Under the pieces are notes generated by a model. The model was not told the DNA's origin. It did no database searches and was given only the letters and a program-made list of their open reading frames with translations. A stretch of 64,000 nucleotides of DNA from Cubamyces lactineus (taxonomy: Eukaryota > Basidiomycota > Agaricomycetes > Polyporales > Polyporaceae). The stretch is from NCBI GenBank assembly GCA_022376465.1, contig JACDTU010000009.1, positions 1,405,015-1,469,014 on the forward strand, read 5' to 3'. Each line of letters opens with the position of its first letter. The stretch's first letter is position 1. Below are positions 21,622-33,834 of the stretch, piece after piece. The translations under genes were made by a program, and so were the position numbers.

Positions 21622-22992
21622 GGCGGCGGTTTCATCAAGATCATGAAAAGCTGCGATCTTCAACCCAAGTGATTCAATGTGTTAAATGCTTTCAACGGGC
21701 ACGTAGGTACTCCCAAGCACACCGTGCTGTCACATCTTCATAGCCGCGATCTCCTTGCAGAGCGTTCGGCCGCAACGCACCTCGCGAATCAATGAGAAGT
21801 CATCCAGATGAATACGCAGTAACAAATGGTCTGCTGACAGCTAATGGGATCCGTGTACGCATATAACAAATACGTGGATTATGCAGGTCAACACGTAAGC
21901 TAGCTGCCTAGAACCGCTCGAGTAAACGTACCGTCCCAAGCAGAGTCATAAGCCCTGCTTGGCCGCAGAAGCTGATCCGCCGGAGGTTGACACGCCATCA
22001 CTGCTCTCGAGATCATCCCGAACGCTTGTATGCCATCTTGTATGGCTCTGCCGGCCCCTTTCACTTGGCCGTATGAGCTCAAGATCAAGGGTTGCTTCTT
22101 CAACTTCGAATCGGCTTGTTAGGCCCTTGCAGCGCGATTGAGAGCGCTGGCAGGTCCGACCGTCCGGAGTGAGGCACCTCAGTTGTATGTATCCCTTCCG
22201 TGCACGTCCGTTCTCCGATTCTATTCGCTATGCGAAGTCCCTCGAAGAGGACTTGCGCACAGAGCCCCGAAAGGTTAATGGACATTGGGCGGCGGCCATG
22301 AAAACCGTCTGAAACGTGATATCAGAATGTGCTCACGAGTGTGACAATGCAGACGAACCCCAAGGGGAGGCGCATATGCGGACCGATTTAGGAGAGAATC
22401 TATCATGTGGGGCTGCTGCTTCACGGTAAGCTTGCGTGTCAAGCCGTAGTAAGATGAAGATCGCCGCCGTGTTGTGATGTGTATCGCATGCACGCTTCGT
22501 GTACCACACACGGCAATCCGATGCCTATACTTTCATCGGAGCGCGGGGACCGTCTGTGGTCAGTAATGGCTACAAACCAACCATACTGTCTGTATTGCTG
22601 TCGATTCGCATTGGATAGTCGAGTCTAGTGGACTGAGACTGAGTTCGCGTAGTATGGCGATCACAACATCCAGGTTATAGCGCACCCACCTGATAGTTTG
22701 GCTAGCATGGTTGAGGTGAGCGCGGACTGGGAGACTGCATGCATCGCGGACACAATGTTGGCGCTCCGAGAGGCTAGGCATGACTCGCGTGTGGCGCGCC
22801 TCACGCTACCGAAGGTGTCCTACCCGAAAAGGCGAGCAGCAATGCATCAACACGGCACCAGCAGAAGAGACGGGCAACCCAACCATGACCGCCGCGGTTT
22901 AAAGCGCCTTGAGTGGTATAAAAGGTGGTGCATCTGTACTTCTCAACGTCAGGACACTCACAATCCTACTCCATCACTCAGCCACACTCACA
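21622..22992. other. No supported gene; relic fragments, upstream region of secreted protein
   Basis: No gene is supported. A minus-strand piece at about 21970-22060 resembles the one at 11410-11560. The plus ORFs at 22698-23066 are out-of-frame shadows running into the secreted-protein gene. The last ~80 nt hold that gene's core promoter. Confidence 0.4.
22917..22923 (+). promoter_or_regulatory. TATA box of secreted protein gene
   Basis: The sequence GTATAAAAGG lies about 75 nt upstream of the ATG at 22993, a normal distance for a strongly transcribed fungal gene with a short leader. Confidence 0.6.
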
Positions 22993-23602
22993 ATGCGCTT
23001 CTCTACTGTCCTCGCTCTCGCCGCCTCCATCGGCCTCGTCGCTGCCACCCCCACTCCCGAGACTAGCAAGGCCGTTACGGCCTTCGCTGGTCCGACTGGC
23101 GAGGTCGCCCTCAGCACCGAGTCCGGATGCGGCTCCGTCGGCCCTCTCGGTAGCGGCCACTATGTCTGGTATATCGTTGTCGGTTGCACGCCCGGTGCAG
23201 AGATGTAGGCCTGTTTAATGATATATTCGTATCAGCAACTTACTGAGGGAACACTATGACAGGTCTTGCCAGGCTACCGACAGCACCGGCTGCTTGCCTG
23301 GCAACGCCAACCACATCGGCTCGATGGAAGTCGACGTAAGTTTTGCGGTCAATGCTAACTCGCTGTTGCGGTATCTGACTTGACACCACGCTTTCCAGGA
23401 CCCGAACGACACGTACCAGATCGCCTCCAAGAAGAACACGAATACCGTTCAGTTCGTCTGCCCTTCCGGTGGTCAAATCCGCTGCCAGGCCAACTTCAAC
23501 GACAGCAACGACGGTCCGGGCTACAGCCTGCGTGGTCAGTTTTACTCCGCTTGTCTCTAGCGAGGACGGGTTACTGATACACTCCGTGCAACAGTCTTCT
23601 AG
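22993..23602 (+). CDS. Small secreted protein (four exons)
   Basis: The exons are 22993-23204, 23263-23335, 23399-23534 and 23595-23602, totalling 429 nt (142 aa) with all phases closing. Residues 1-18 form a signal peptide (MRFSTVLALAASIGLVAA). The mature part has six cysteines and is rich in Gly, Ser, Asn and Asp. I do not recognise a domain. The final coding exon is only 8 nt (TCTTCTAG), giving the C-terminus YSLRVF. Using the next AG instead would add about 40 poorly conserved-looking residues, so the short exon is preferred. It is probably an effector-like or cell-surface secreted protein. Confidence 0.75.
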
Positions 23603-24405
23603 GCCGCACCATCTGGCAACCTCAGGCTTGTCGCCCGGGCATTCTACAGGCCTTGCATCGATTGGAGAGCTTGACTAGTTCATTACTATACAAGGATATG
23701 CGCGTTAGCGTGGATTTCTGTAAATGTATGCATATCAGAGTACCCTTATGACAACGCTTGACCTGCGCAATGGGTGTTGTTGGAGAGCATACGGGCGAGC
23801 GTCATATGACCGCACGCCAAAAGACAGGCGAGTAGCGTCCAACTGCAATACTGGGTATGTGAAGAGAGCGTGTGCTGGGACGATGTTGGCCTGGGTACTG
23901 TTCGTTATGGTCATCAAGATGTATCTCTTTTTGACGAGATACGAAACAACCAGCCTGACATTCTATGCGATCCCAGAATCAGCGCCGCAGCTCGAGATTA
24001 TTAAGTTTCGCACCTGACGATGAGGATCAACGCCCAGTATCGAAATCATTGGCTACTGGTGCGTTGTATGTCGGCGAGGCCACGACGAGTCTAGGAATCA
24101 GTACGTACGCGCAGTAAGGCAACCTGGATATGCCCGCGTCAAGCCATAGAACGGCCAAGCTCGTGGGATTTGGGGCGCGACACTTAGGGAACGCGCACAG
24201 CCCGCTTCCTGATGCGCAGCGGATCGGTGAGAATCGAACTGAACGCATTCTATATTAATTGTACACTATTAGTAGATGCTATTACGATATGAGTCCGCCG
24301 TCGTCGCCACAGAGCGCGAGCGCGCTCTTAATCTGTGAGAATGAATCAGCATAGTATCGAGGCAAAGGCGTTCACCCAAACGTAACGAACGGCCTTTACT
24401 CACTT
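23603..24405. other. Intergenic region, no feature seen
   Basis: This is AT-richer sequence between the secreted protein and copy D. The short ORFs on both strands have no family signature. A tRNA T-arm-like string near 24230 was examined and dismissed. Confidence 0.5.
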
Positions 24406-26156
24406 TCACACCGCGCCCATCGAAAGATCGCTCGTCCATCCCGTGTGCTGCGATCCCCGAACGTCGAGTCCGATGTCGTCCCCATGTTCTCCTCCATTCG
24501 GTCCCAGGTCCACCGAGTGCGTTGCTGAGGACGCGAAATTCAACGTCCCCAAGTTCACTTCCGAGAGCGTACCGAGCCACGAGCTATTCGAGCCCAGATC
24601 GGTCGTCTTAGAGCTCGCGGCATGGAGCGCGAGAAGGAACCGACAAATGATGACGGCCGTGAGCCTGCGGACTCGGTCAGCGTCCAAAACGAGAGCTAAG
24701 CGGTCGGGCCAACCCCGCCGGGATCAGTAAAGGAGGGGCTCACGGGTCAGTGAAGATTGTCACTTCGCTGACTGGCTCTGTCAGACCGACGATCTGTGGA
24801 TCCGGGGCATCAGCAATGCAGGCGCCGCTTCAGAATAACATCGGGTCGCTCACCGAGAGAAGCGTTAATGTCAGGTGTAGCGTGTTCAGCAAGACGAGAG
24901 CCCTGTAAGTACCTGTGAGTGGACCATACGAGGGTGAAAGTCTGCGCGCGGATATTCACATGAAGTAGGTGGTCCCTGTCGGTTAACGGGCAAGGATCAT
25001 TAGCTATGCGGCGCGAATGGGGCGCAACGCGCGTCAACTTACCGTTGAGCACCATGACACGCGTTAGAGACATCTTAGGTCGGTCGCGTCGCATCGCGTC
25101 GAGCGAGCCGTTCCGTACCGCGTTCCACCAAGTAATCGCGATGATAAGTAGGTCGGATGCGATAGCGCATGAACGCGAAAGCCCGACGCCTGGAGAAACA
25201 TCCACTATCAGTCGTCATGAAGACGGGTGGGGCAAAAGGGGGAAGTAGCCTACCACTACGCATCGCCATTAGTCGCGTGTTCCGACTGCAGATGGAGAGT
25301 TGGGCTTACATTTTCGCGTCGAAGACTGTTCCTTGGCTGCCACCGATACAACCTGCGACGGGTATGGTGTACCCCACGACGCCGAGCGTGCTGATATTCC
25401 ACTGACGATGAGTGTTAGGTGAGTACCAGAATAGCCGATGTTCAGCGGGAACCGCACCATGTTGACGGCAAAAGGCCCGCTAGCGAGTATAAAAACGATA
25501 GAAGCAAGAGTCCAATTCATGTTGCTGACTGCAAGCGCGCGCATTCCAGCAAATACTGAAGGGAATAGCGATGAGTCAAATCAGGAATTCGGCGAAAGAT
25601 AGGACCGACTTACCCGCCCAGCCAAAGTATTGGGCATACTGGATAGCGGTCTGCGCTTTTACAAACGATGAGCACCTGTGAATATCATCTGAGTATTCCT
25701 ACGCGATATTTCAGGCGATCGTCGTGACGCTTACACCTGCAGCGAAACGAAGGCGGTCAGTCTGTGGGAGAGCGCGGCGGCAAGGGACAGCATTCTCACT
25801 GGACTGGACATAGGCATATAGCTGATCGCTTGAATGAAGACTAGGGTCACAAGGGCGTAGTAGCGAATCACGAAGAACAGCAGAGAAGCCCCTGTCTTCC
25901 TGCGCGACCAGATGAAGTGAACTTCCTGCTCGAACGTGATGACATATTCGTATGCGACAAGGGCTTGCCGATGTGTATTAGATCCGGTGCGTAAGATGCG
26001 TACGCGAAGTCGGTGAATGCTCACCAACAGCACCCATAGCGAGCCTGTTGCCCAACAATCTGTGTTGTCCAGTCAACGATCAACTCGTAACGCTTGTAGA
26101 ATAGAAGAAACTCACGCGGACGAAATCAGGGCTGGTGGGACGGGTTGTTCAGACAT
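24406..26156 (-). CDS. DUF6533-family membrane protein, copy D
   Basis: The start is an ATG at 26156 (MSEQPVPPALISS) and the stop is at 24406. Exon 3 encodes ALVAYEYVITFEQEVHFIWS and span 1. Frame requires a 2-nt exon at 25735-25736; here it is GT rather than AG, flanked CTGCAG|GT|GTAAGC, giving VCSSFVKAQ in the next exon. The second 2-nt exon is TG at 25254-25255, leading into GVGLSRSC. The 16-nt exon is at 24960-24975. The last exon encodes LTAVIICRFLLALH and a tail in which the GTLNFA motif is followed by an insertion before PNGG. The spliced frame appears open throughout. This copy lies beyond the LINE pair from copies A-C but has the same orientation. Confidence 0.8.
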
Positions 26157-28419
26157 GACTTGCGGTGCCAGCTGGCAGAGGAACGCGTCGAAGCGAGTAC
26201 CACCGAGTCGCGTTTACCTTTGAGCATCCATGCGTGGCGAGGATATGAATCAAAGGAGAGCGCCCGACGTGGTCGTAAGCGTCGCACTAGCCAGAGCGGA
26301 GGCCAGAAGGCGTGTTCGGGTGATATGATAGACGCCGAACGAACAGTGCCAGATTGATAGTTCGTCTTTGTTTGCGACGATTCGTGCAACGAGCTAGCCC
26401 TTTTCCGGTATGATGGGCGCGAGTGAGGGCGATAAGGAGAACCGGATCCCGACCCCGGACCCCTCGGTGTCCTCTATATTCTTTGCTACTCGCTACGTAC
26501 AAAGTTAGTTTCCGATGGTGCTGACGTTGCACTCTGACCATGGCCATGCATGGAGTTCGACTGCGCAGGACTGCGGAAGCGAACGGCGAGATGTCAATGG
26601 GATAGCGGGGCGGTCCCGCTGAAGATTGCTTCACGCAGTCTACTTTGGTTGACCGAAGATTGGGGCGGATACGGCAGATGGAAACGGTGACCCCGGCAGG
26701 ACTAAAAACGTCATCAGGCCTACGATTGAGTTATGGGCGCAAGAGATGGTGTTCCTGGGCTTACTGAAACCAGCGCCTCAGACTCGACCATGCCGAAGCT
26801 ACAGGTCAGCTGTGCGAACCTCGGATGAATCACGCTGGACGACCACGTATAGGTCGTTTACTACAGGAAAAAATGTTACACATACCTGGATACGGTGCCC
26901 TAGAACCCGTGAAATTGTGGATGGATGCACGCACGAGGCATTGGCCGGGGGCTCGGATATTAAGACTCTGGTCGACCCACAACGCATCCGCAACGCCAAG
27001 GTACCGTAGTAGCGGCGCAGCCGCGAAGATATTCAGGACGAAAGCACAGCCCTTGAGCACAGCAATGGCGCCATGCAGTGTCAGTGGGATAGGCGTTGTA
27101 GCTACAAAGAATCTTCGTTGCGCGCAGAACGGTCAGCACGCTCGTACTTCGATGGATTCTGCTACGCAGGCGTGTATTCACAACACTCAAGCTCTGACAG
27201 GCCAAACCACCAGCGAGCCGCGCTCAGCCGCCGCACTATCTGCAGACCAATAGGATGAGCATCGCTATGTCCAAGTAGTCGAGGACAGGCGATCGGCATG
27301 TTGCGAGTCCCGCAATCCAGTATTACATGCAACAGTGAGCTGCCACATCTATCACAACGCCCATACGTTCCTATTAAATGAACCAAGTTCGCTCAGATGT
27401 GGCAAGATTCGACGAAAGCGTAATAGCAGTGCAATGCACCCACCCTCGCTGTATCGCCAGGCGCCATTCTTGAAGTTGGCGAACTCACCGTACTGATCTT
27501 CAGAACCAATAAATCCCTCACGACTTCATAGGACTTGAGTCGTTTGACATTGATGTAGATCTTGCTAACGGGTTTCATGACCCGTGCGACTCGGGCCTGC
27601 CTCAGTTGCTAGATGCGCGGCTGATAGTCAAGGAAATTAATATGATGAATACCACTATAGCTCGCGCTGGTCATAAGCAAAACTCTCCAGAGGGTGATGG
27701 TCGTGGTCGAGGAACAAGAGCAGGAGCCAGCGCTCAATGAAAGAGGCGCCGATGTGACCTGATGGATCGGACCGATAGTCCGATCAGGACCTGGCCTCCT
27801 CCGCGACCTTCTACGACTGAGGACTGCGTTTTCAATTTTGGCATCCTTGCATATCCGCCATTCCTCCAACTTGACTAGGCCATGCTATTTTGGAGCTGCT
27901 GTACGATATTTTCTAGTGAGCAACCTAGGCTCCGAGCTGATGCTCGAGCTTCAAGTCTAGCTGTAGCCTGGTCGCTTTACTCGAGAATTCAGTTCCTTGT
28001 CCTTGCTACACCCGGGTGTGTCGCTACGCATTATCTAGGTCCTCCGGGGAGTGGAGCTGTAAGAAGCTACATAAGCTCCAAGTATGCGGTTGTGAGTAAG
28101 CCCAACTCCGTCGCGCCGTCTATATCAAAGAACATGGTGCTCTCTCTGCCCGGGTATACGTACTTACTAGGCAGAGCCGACTCCTCGTTGATTCGTATGA
28201 TTGACGTACTACTCCCAAATGCCTCCGTCCATACAGCGCGAAGTACTCGTAACAATCTCCATTACTAGTGCTTGGCTTGCGCAGTCAGCTCCGCTCTTGT
28301 AGCAACACACTGTTTGGACGTGTCTAATTTCTCTCGTATCACTACGCTTACCACATCAAGTACATCAACGAATCCACCTTGAAATATATCCATAGGTACG
28401 CGACCGCCGGCCAACCACC
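26157..28419. other. No supported gene
   Basis: Only short ORFs are present. A minus-strand hydrophobic run near 26980-27120 (IAVLKGCAFVLNIFAAAPLL) looks like a membrane-segment exon but cannot be joined to others. The region is AT-richer than the gene-dense half of the window, and I see no RNA gene in it. Confidence 0.4.
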
Positions 28420-30178
28420 ATGTCAAACCCATCACCAAACTCCGATGAGGTCGCTGCCACTGCCTCTATGTTCGTCTTCCTTGAAATCAGAACGAGAATG
28501 TGTACTCACACCGAACTTGCTTTGGCTCTCCGGAACAGGCTTTTGGACAACAGAGTGAGCCTGGCGTCCATCGGTACCGTAGAAACGCTCGCGACCCATC
28601 CGTCCAGACCAGCTCATATCTGTAGCTTTTCCAGCATTGCTAGCCAAAGATTTCGTTGTCACATTTGGCTCCGAAGTCCGCTACGTGTGGTCCAGCACAA
28701 CATCGGGAGCCACAAATCCTGTTCATCTGCATCTGCTATCACGCCTGGCTATTCCTAGTATTTCTCCCGATCGCTTCTTATATCCCAGACATGTCCGATC
28801 AGGTGCGTAATTCTTCAATCCTCTCCGCACCTCAGGCTTCCGAGTTTGTTTACCCCCGATGCTCTGAACAGAGGTATGTCCGTATAGCCACCGCTGAGAG
28901 CCTTCTGGCCTATCTGATATCTGGCCATAGCTGCTCGACATTAACCAAAGCCCAGTACTACGCTGCAGTCGTGCAATACATCCTGTGGGCTGGTGAGGAT
29001 TCGATCATCACCCGTCGCGCTTTCCGCATACTGACTTTCACACCCTCGAGTGTTCTCTGCGATACGCGCCCTCGCGCTCGGTCGTCTCAACTGGATGTTA
29101 GCGTCCCTCGTATTCGTCCTCGCGTGCGCGCCTTTCGCTGTCAATCTCGTACGTTACCCTCGGGCAGTTTACAATAATTGAGGTCTGACTGAGGCGCGTC
29201 AGTGGACCGTCGTCGGATCTGGCACCACAGTATCCATGGTCCCGACGATTGGGTGCATAGGCGGCACAAATCAAACCGCCTACGATGCGAGGATGTGCGT
29301 ATAGATTTTCGTTTACTCGGAGTACACGCACTGATGCACCCTTGCAGTGGTACGGTATCCGTGCTCGTAGACAAATGTCGGAATCATGAGTGATCGTACA
29401 GCCTTCTTACAGGTGTATCCATAGCTAGGTCATGCCTGATTGCGTCAGACATTCTGGTCATAGTCGCAACATGGCGCCATGCGAGGGCCTCCGTCGCGCT
29501 CAGAGGCATGCGCGAGACTCGACATTCGCTCATGGAAGTCATGTTGGTGCATAGTCAGTTGCAGTAATTCCATCACCGCGTATGGATTCGCTCACATAGT
29601 GATCGTTGATGCTAGGAACGATGTATTTCGTGTGAGAATAACCTGTTCTTGAGTGGAGCACCGCAGCCGGTGCTTATATGCTCGCAATAGGCTCTTCTGA
29701 TACTCAACGTTCTCCATCTCGCCTTGACGTGATCATCTCAGGTAACTTACCTCCCTATACTAGCGCCTGTCAGCCGCCCTGACAAGAATGTCTGGTATAG
29801 TCTGGTCCTGCGCAACCCATCAGCCTTGTTACGCTCTTCACCGACCCGTACGTGTCCTCCTCGAAGTCTCTGAACCAATGCTTCCCCACATGCAGCATCG
29901 CGCTCACATCACGCCTGTATTCTCAGTCGTATAGTCTCTCCGCAATCCTCATTTGCCGAATCCTCCTCGCGCTGCGACGCGCTCACCTCAAGGTGATCAA
30001 CCAGGATTCCAGCACCAGTCACTGTGGAGTGTATTCGGCCCATGGTCGGGGTGCTGACGGACGTGGGGCGAACGCGGGCAGCGGTACGTTGCAGTTTGCG
30101 ACGAGGACGTTGACGAGCGAGATGGACGGATCCGTCGACACGGGCGACATGGAGGGCGAGAGTTTTGACAGACTATGA
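28420..30178 (+). pseudogene. DUF6533-family membrane protein, copy E (inverted and broken)
   Basis: This is the only copy on the plus strand, from ATG 28420 (MSNPSPNSDE) to stop 30178. Exon order and introns match the other copies, including 2-nt exons AG at 28872-28873 and TG at 29348-29349. It carries two lesions. In the DUF6533 exon, after GSEVRYVWSSTTSGAT, one extra A at about 28711-28717 shifts frame. The expected continuation (LFICICYHAWLFLVFLPIA) is in the next frame. In the exon beginning at 29687, the leucine codon after LHLALT is TGA (29730-29732). The 16-nt exon (29616-29631) also needs a shifted donor to keep frame. The last exon (LSAILICRILLALR and tail) is still open. It is a recent pseudogene, since exon and splice signals remain recognisable. 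Confidence 0.8.
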
Positions 30179-32987
30179 GCGGGCGCTAGCCTGAGATGAT
30201 GGCGACGACCGAGGCACCTTGCTATAAGGTGCAAGATGAGCCTGCAGTGGATACGACGATTTAAGTCTCCTGCAGCCCAGAGAACCGATACTGCGCAGAT
30301 ATAGAACCGCACCATCCTTCAATTCATCCAGGGTCCTACACGTTCAGCAACCGCGAAGACTCTGAGGACATCGTCTATGCGTCGCTTGCAGCCGACTGCG
30401 CCGTCAGCCTGCAAACCACCGCCCAAGTTGATCGCGAGTCTCCCGACGAGCGCACGCTCGTTCCTTTTCATGGCACAGCTAGAAATGCGGGAATTGGGAA
30501 TTGGTCGAGACACATGAGAACGTAGTGCATATGTGATTATGACGGGAAGATGCGGTTTGGATCTAAGCTATGTCTTGGCGAAAGTCAATTGTAGGTCATG
30601 CTTGTAGGCTGCAAGATAATTTGAATCGAACAAGGCGAGGTAACGGCGCCGAGCCCGAGGCTATTTCAACGGTGTGGCCGCTCTGGCGAGTTTGAGTCTT
30701 CACTTGTTCGTGTGATATAGTACGACGTCGACCTTGAGCGCAGCCCGTCGTGTTCGGACGTTGACGTGCAAGATGAAAGGCGACCGGACATTCATGCGGA
30801 AAATCTTGCCGGCGAGTCGCCCATTGCCATCAGCTAAAGGGTTTGTACAGGCGTAACGCTGCTCAGAGCAGTTCATTGAGGGAATGTATGGTCTTGATGC
30901 GTTGTGCCCGGTCGAAAAACCGTTCAGTGTCCAGCTCTTACGCCATGGCAAGTTACGCACCCAGACGGCAGGAACAAGTGAAATGCGAGGTTAGCTATCA
31001 GCTTCTGAGGTTCGCCATCCGCCGCCTGCGTTTACTATTCGCCGTCTACAAGAGTAAAGTTCGGAGTCTAGTTGAGCTACGGTCAGATGAGACCACAACA
31101 TTAAAATGCATCCTGTACAGTACGCACCCGGTCACACGCATACGGATGACCTGCGTTTCCGTCCGAGCAGACCGAGAGCCTATGCAAGAGCCAGCATAGA
31201 GTTACGTTCTCGACAACGTCTAACGCGCTTGAGGTCGGAGGCTGACGTCGTCTCGAAGTCTATCGGCGTAGACGGTCAGTGTAGCGCTGGCATGTCGCGA
31301 CTCAGAGTCGGGAATCCATGATACCAAACTATATATCCCCGACCACATCATAGACGTCGCCGCCCCTGGGGCCGTCATTGGTTTCAGGGAAGCACACGGG
31401 ATCGTCGAGGAGGCGTTGACGTGCATCATCCGTTGACGCTACGGTGCATCTGCGGGCTGAGAGCGGCGATCCTAACGCCTGGTGGCGCTCGAGGGCAGCG
31501 CCTCTGCACTGCACGGTGTATCATCGCGCTTCGACATTGGGCGCGCATTCGCGCTTTCCGATGCGGAGAGGAGGTGATATGCGTCTCCGCACGGTGCCTA
31601 TCCGGACAGGAAGTGGATGCGAGCGCGAGGAAGGCAGCACGGCTGGTGAGTCTCCAAGCAGCTTTACTGTAGACAGGTGTACGACCATATTCGCAAGGCG
31701 CTCGAGGTCGAACAGGAGGTTTTGCGATGATACGGAATTAGCTCGTAAGGGCGAGGAGGGACTGCCAACGTGCGAACCGTGCGTGTATGCCAGGAACGTC
31801 GTCCAGTGGTGCTGTACTTCAACTTAGCACGTTTCTTGCAGTCAGCCGGAAATGTTCCTATGTTCTAAGGTTGTGTTCAGAATGCTTCTACTCAGCGGGA
31901 TGCCATGAAAATGAACGCCCCTGATTGTGGACGCCAGCCACCAGAGAGATGCCTCCACAGCATCGGATGCGAGTATTCGTATACGAGGCCTGATCGCATC
32001 CGTCAATCGCGACTGTGCCTTACGTAGCTTAGTGCGCGGCGGTCGGCAGTCACTCTGGCTGCATCACGAATAATATCGCGAATACCTCTCCGCTGCTTGA
32101 GGCCGTGAAGACGTGGCGAGGCCGGCGCCGCAGCATCCGGTGCACGCTGCAAACAGTGCGGTTTCGCCGCGCGCATGTCGTACGGAAACACCTGGGTCTG
32201 GGGTCAGTCGTTGGAAATGGAGAGACGACGACGGCAGTCTATGTGGTTCACTACACCTGTAAACCGTTTTGTACAGGGCTTGTCAAGGATATTCCTTGTA
32301 GTGCGCTCACATCACAGGCAACGTGTGGTATTGAAACGCGTGTCATTCATGTCGATAGCATAATCGCTCTCAAGGGACGGCGGGGGATGAAGAACAATGC
32401 GGCGTACCTCAGCGATTCCAACTGGGAACACGGGTTACACAGCGTGCGAGTGGTGGCTGAGAGGATCTGTCCAGTAATTTGCATTGGACATCATGCGGTG
32501 TCCACAACCTCTCGGAGCTAGCTTGGAGCTTACAGCCCAGCGGGATGTACTGGCGGGTGGTGAGCCTAGACTGGTAGGTAGAGGATGCACGCCCAATTCG
32601 TATTGTTGGTCAGGCACTTCGCGTGGCGTGCCAAGAGTTTGAATTCATTCGGAAGCAGTGGAGAACAGCCGTGGATAGCAATGTGCGGCAATTGTGGTTA
32701 GTTGGGAGCAGCCGCTCTGATATTCCTGCCGCCTCGGAACTCACTGGTGTATCCGACTCAGTCTTTGAGCGACAATGTGCTGTTCAGCGACGATTTGTTG
32801 ACGCGCACAAACGCGTTAAATAGGGCTCGAAGTCCCGCTGACTCCTCAGACCCCGGTCTACAATCCCAAGCAGTCAGCTAAAGACAACCCTAGCCTCTCA
32901 AGACCACTTACTCTCTATCGGTGAGACAGCCGTTTCCAAGATCGACTAGAACGAAGCTCATGATGAGGTGTTATAGTAGCAGCCACC
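30179..32987. other. No supported gene
   Basis: Many short ORFs occur on both strands, none with a recognisable domain or convincing splice chain. A minus-strand frame ending at 31329 has an acidic C-terminal look (GGDVYDVVGDI), and one ending at 30319 has a Gly-rich run. Either could be an exon of an unknown gene, but the support is too weak to annotate. Confidence 0.35.
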
Positions 32988-33347
32988 ATGCAGTTCAACC
33001 TCGGAGCATTCGCCACCCTCGCCGCTGCCCTCACGGCCATTGCCCCCTCCGCCCTCGCGGCCTCCTGCTACAGCTCCTCCGGCTGCAAGCAGTGCGAGAG
33101 CGAGTCGAGCGTGTACGCCGCTCGCCAGCAGTTCTGCGGCTCCGACGACTGGTCCCATAGCTCGTCGCTCAGCTGGGGTTGGGCACACGTCACGCTTGAC
33201 GGCGAGTTCTACTCGCAGCAGGAGTGCTGGGACGGCTTCCAGAACATCATAGAGCAGTGCTACGGCCATAAGAACGGCGGCATCTACAACTACGACTACA
33301 ACGGCGACTCCGCCCGCCTCGACGTCAACTTCTGCAACTGCGAGTGA
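32988..33347 (+). CDS. Small cysteine-rich secreted protein (single exon)
   Basis: The product is 119 aa without introns. Residues 1-24 form a signal peptide (MQFNLGAFATLAAALTAIAP then SALA). The mature part has eight cysteines: CYSSSGCKQC at its start, then single Cys residues, and FCNCE at the end. It is rich in Tyr, Trp, Gly and Asn. The even cysteine number and small size fit a disulfide-stabilised extracellular protein. I recognise the general style from Agaricomycete secretomes but cannot assign a family or role. Codon use is strongly C-ending (GCC, TCC, CTC), unlike the flanking DNA, which supports a real, well-expressed gene. Confidence 0.8.
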   Translation: MQFNLGAFATLAAALTAIAPSALAASCYSSSGCKQCESESSVYAARQQFCGSDDWSHSSSLSWGWAHVTLDGEFYSQQECWDGFQNIIEQCYGHKNGGIYNYDYNGDSARLDVNFCNCE

Positions 33348-33834
33348 GCGGCGGGGGGCACTCACCATCCTCGACAACGACATGGAGGATTCAGCGTTAT
33401 AGTAATGGGCGTTCGGTACAGGCGGGCTTCTTGGGTTCTTGGATAGCGTTTGTAACATTGGAAGTTCTAGGAGTCACGAAAATCATATTGTAAGCGACAT
33501 AGCGACGGGCTATAGAGTCTTGGATAAGGGCTACTTCATCAGGACTACGTCTGCGAAGTAAGCGTGAGCGAGTTGAGCCATCAGTAGGGGAGGCCTCTCC
33601 TGGAAAGGAGACGCAGTATCTAAGAAACAGCCCCGACATGCCTAGCAGTGAAGCGAGCTCCAGAGCAGTCGTTAGGCACCAATGCATTTGGGTTCCCAGC
33701 CCATCACGCAGGTTGTCCCAGCGATGACGCTGCTGTCGAAGGGCGCACCGTGATTTTACCTACGCTCAGCTTCATAGCTTCGTAATTACCACTAGCAGTA
33801 GGGCGTCTCGCCGCACACATGACAGTTCGCTGCT
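33348..33834. other. Intergenic region between secreted protein and copy F
   Basis: No gene or repeat was recognised. Both flanking genes end here, so it should hold two terminators. Confidence 0.5.

Noticed and set aside
24215..24245. tRNA T-arm-like string (minus strand AGTTCGATTCTC)
   Set aside because: No A-box, acceptor stem or anticodon arm can be folded around it.
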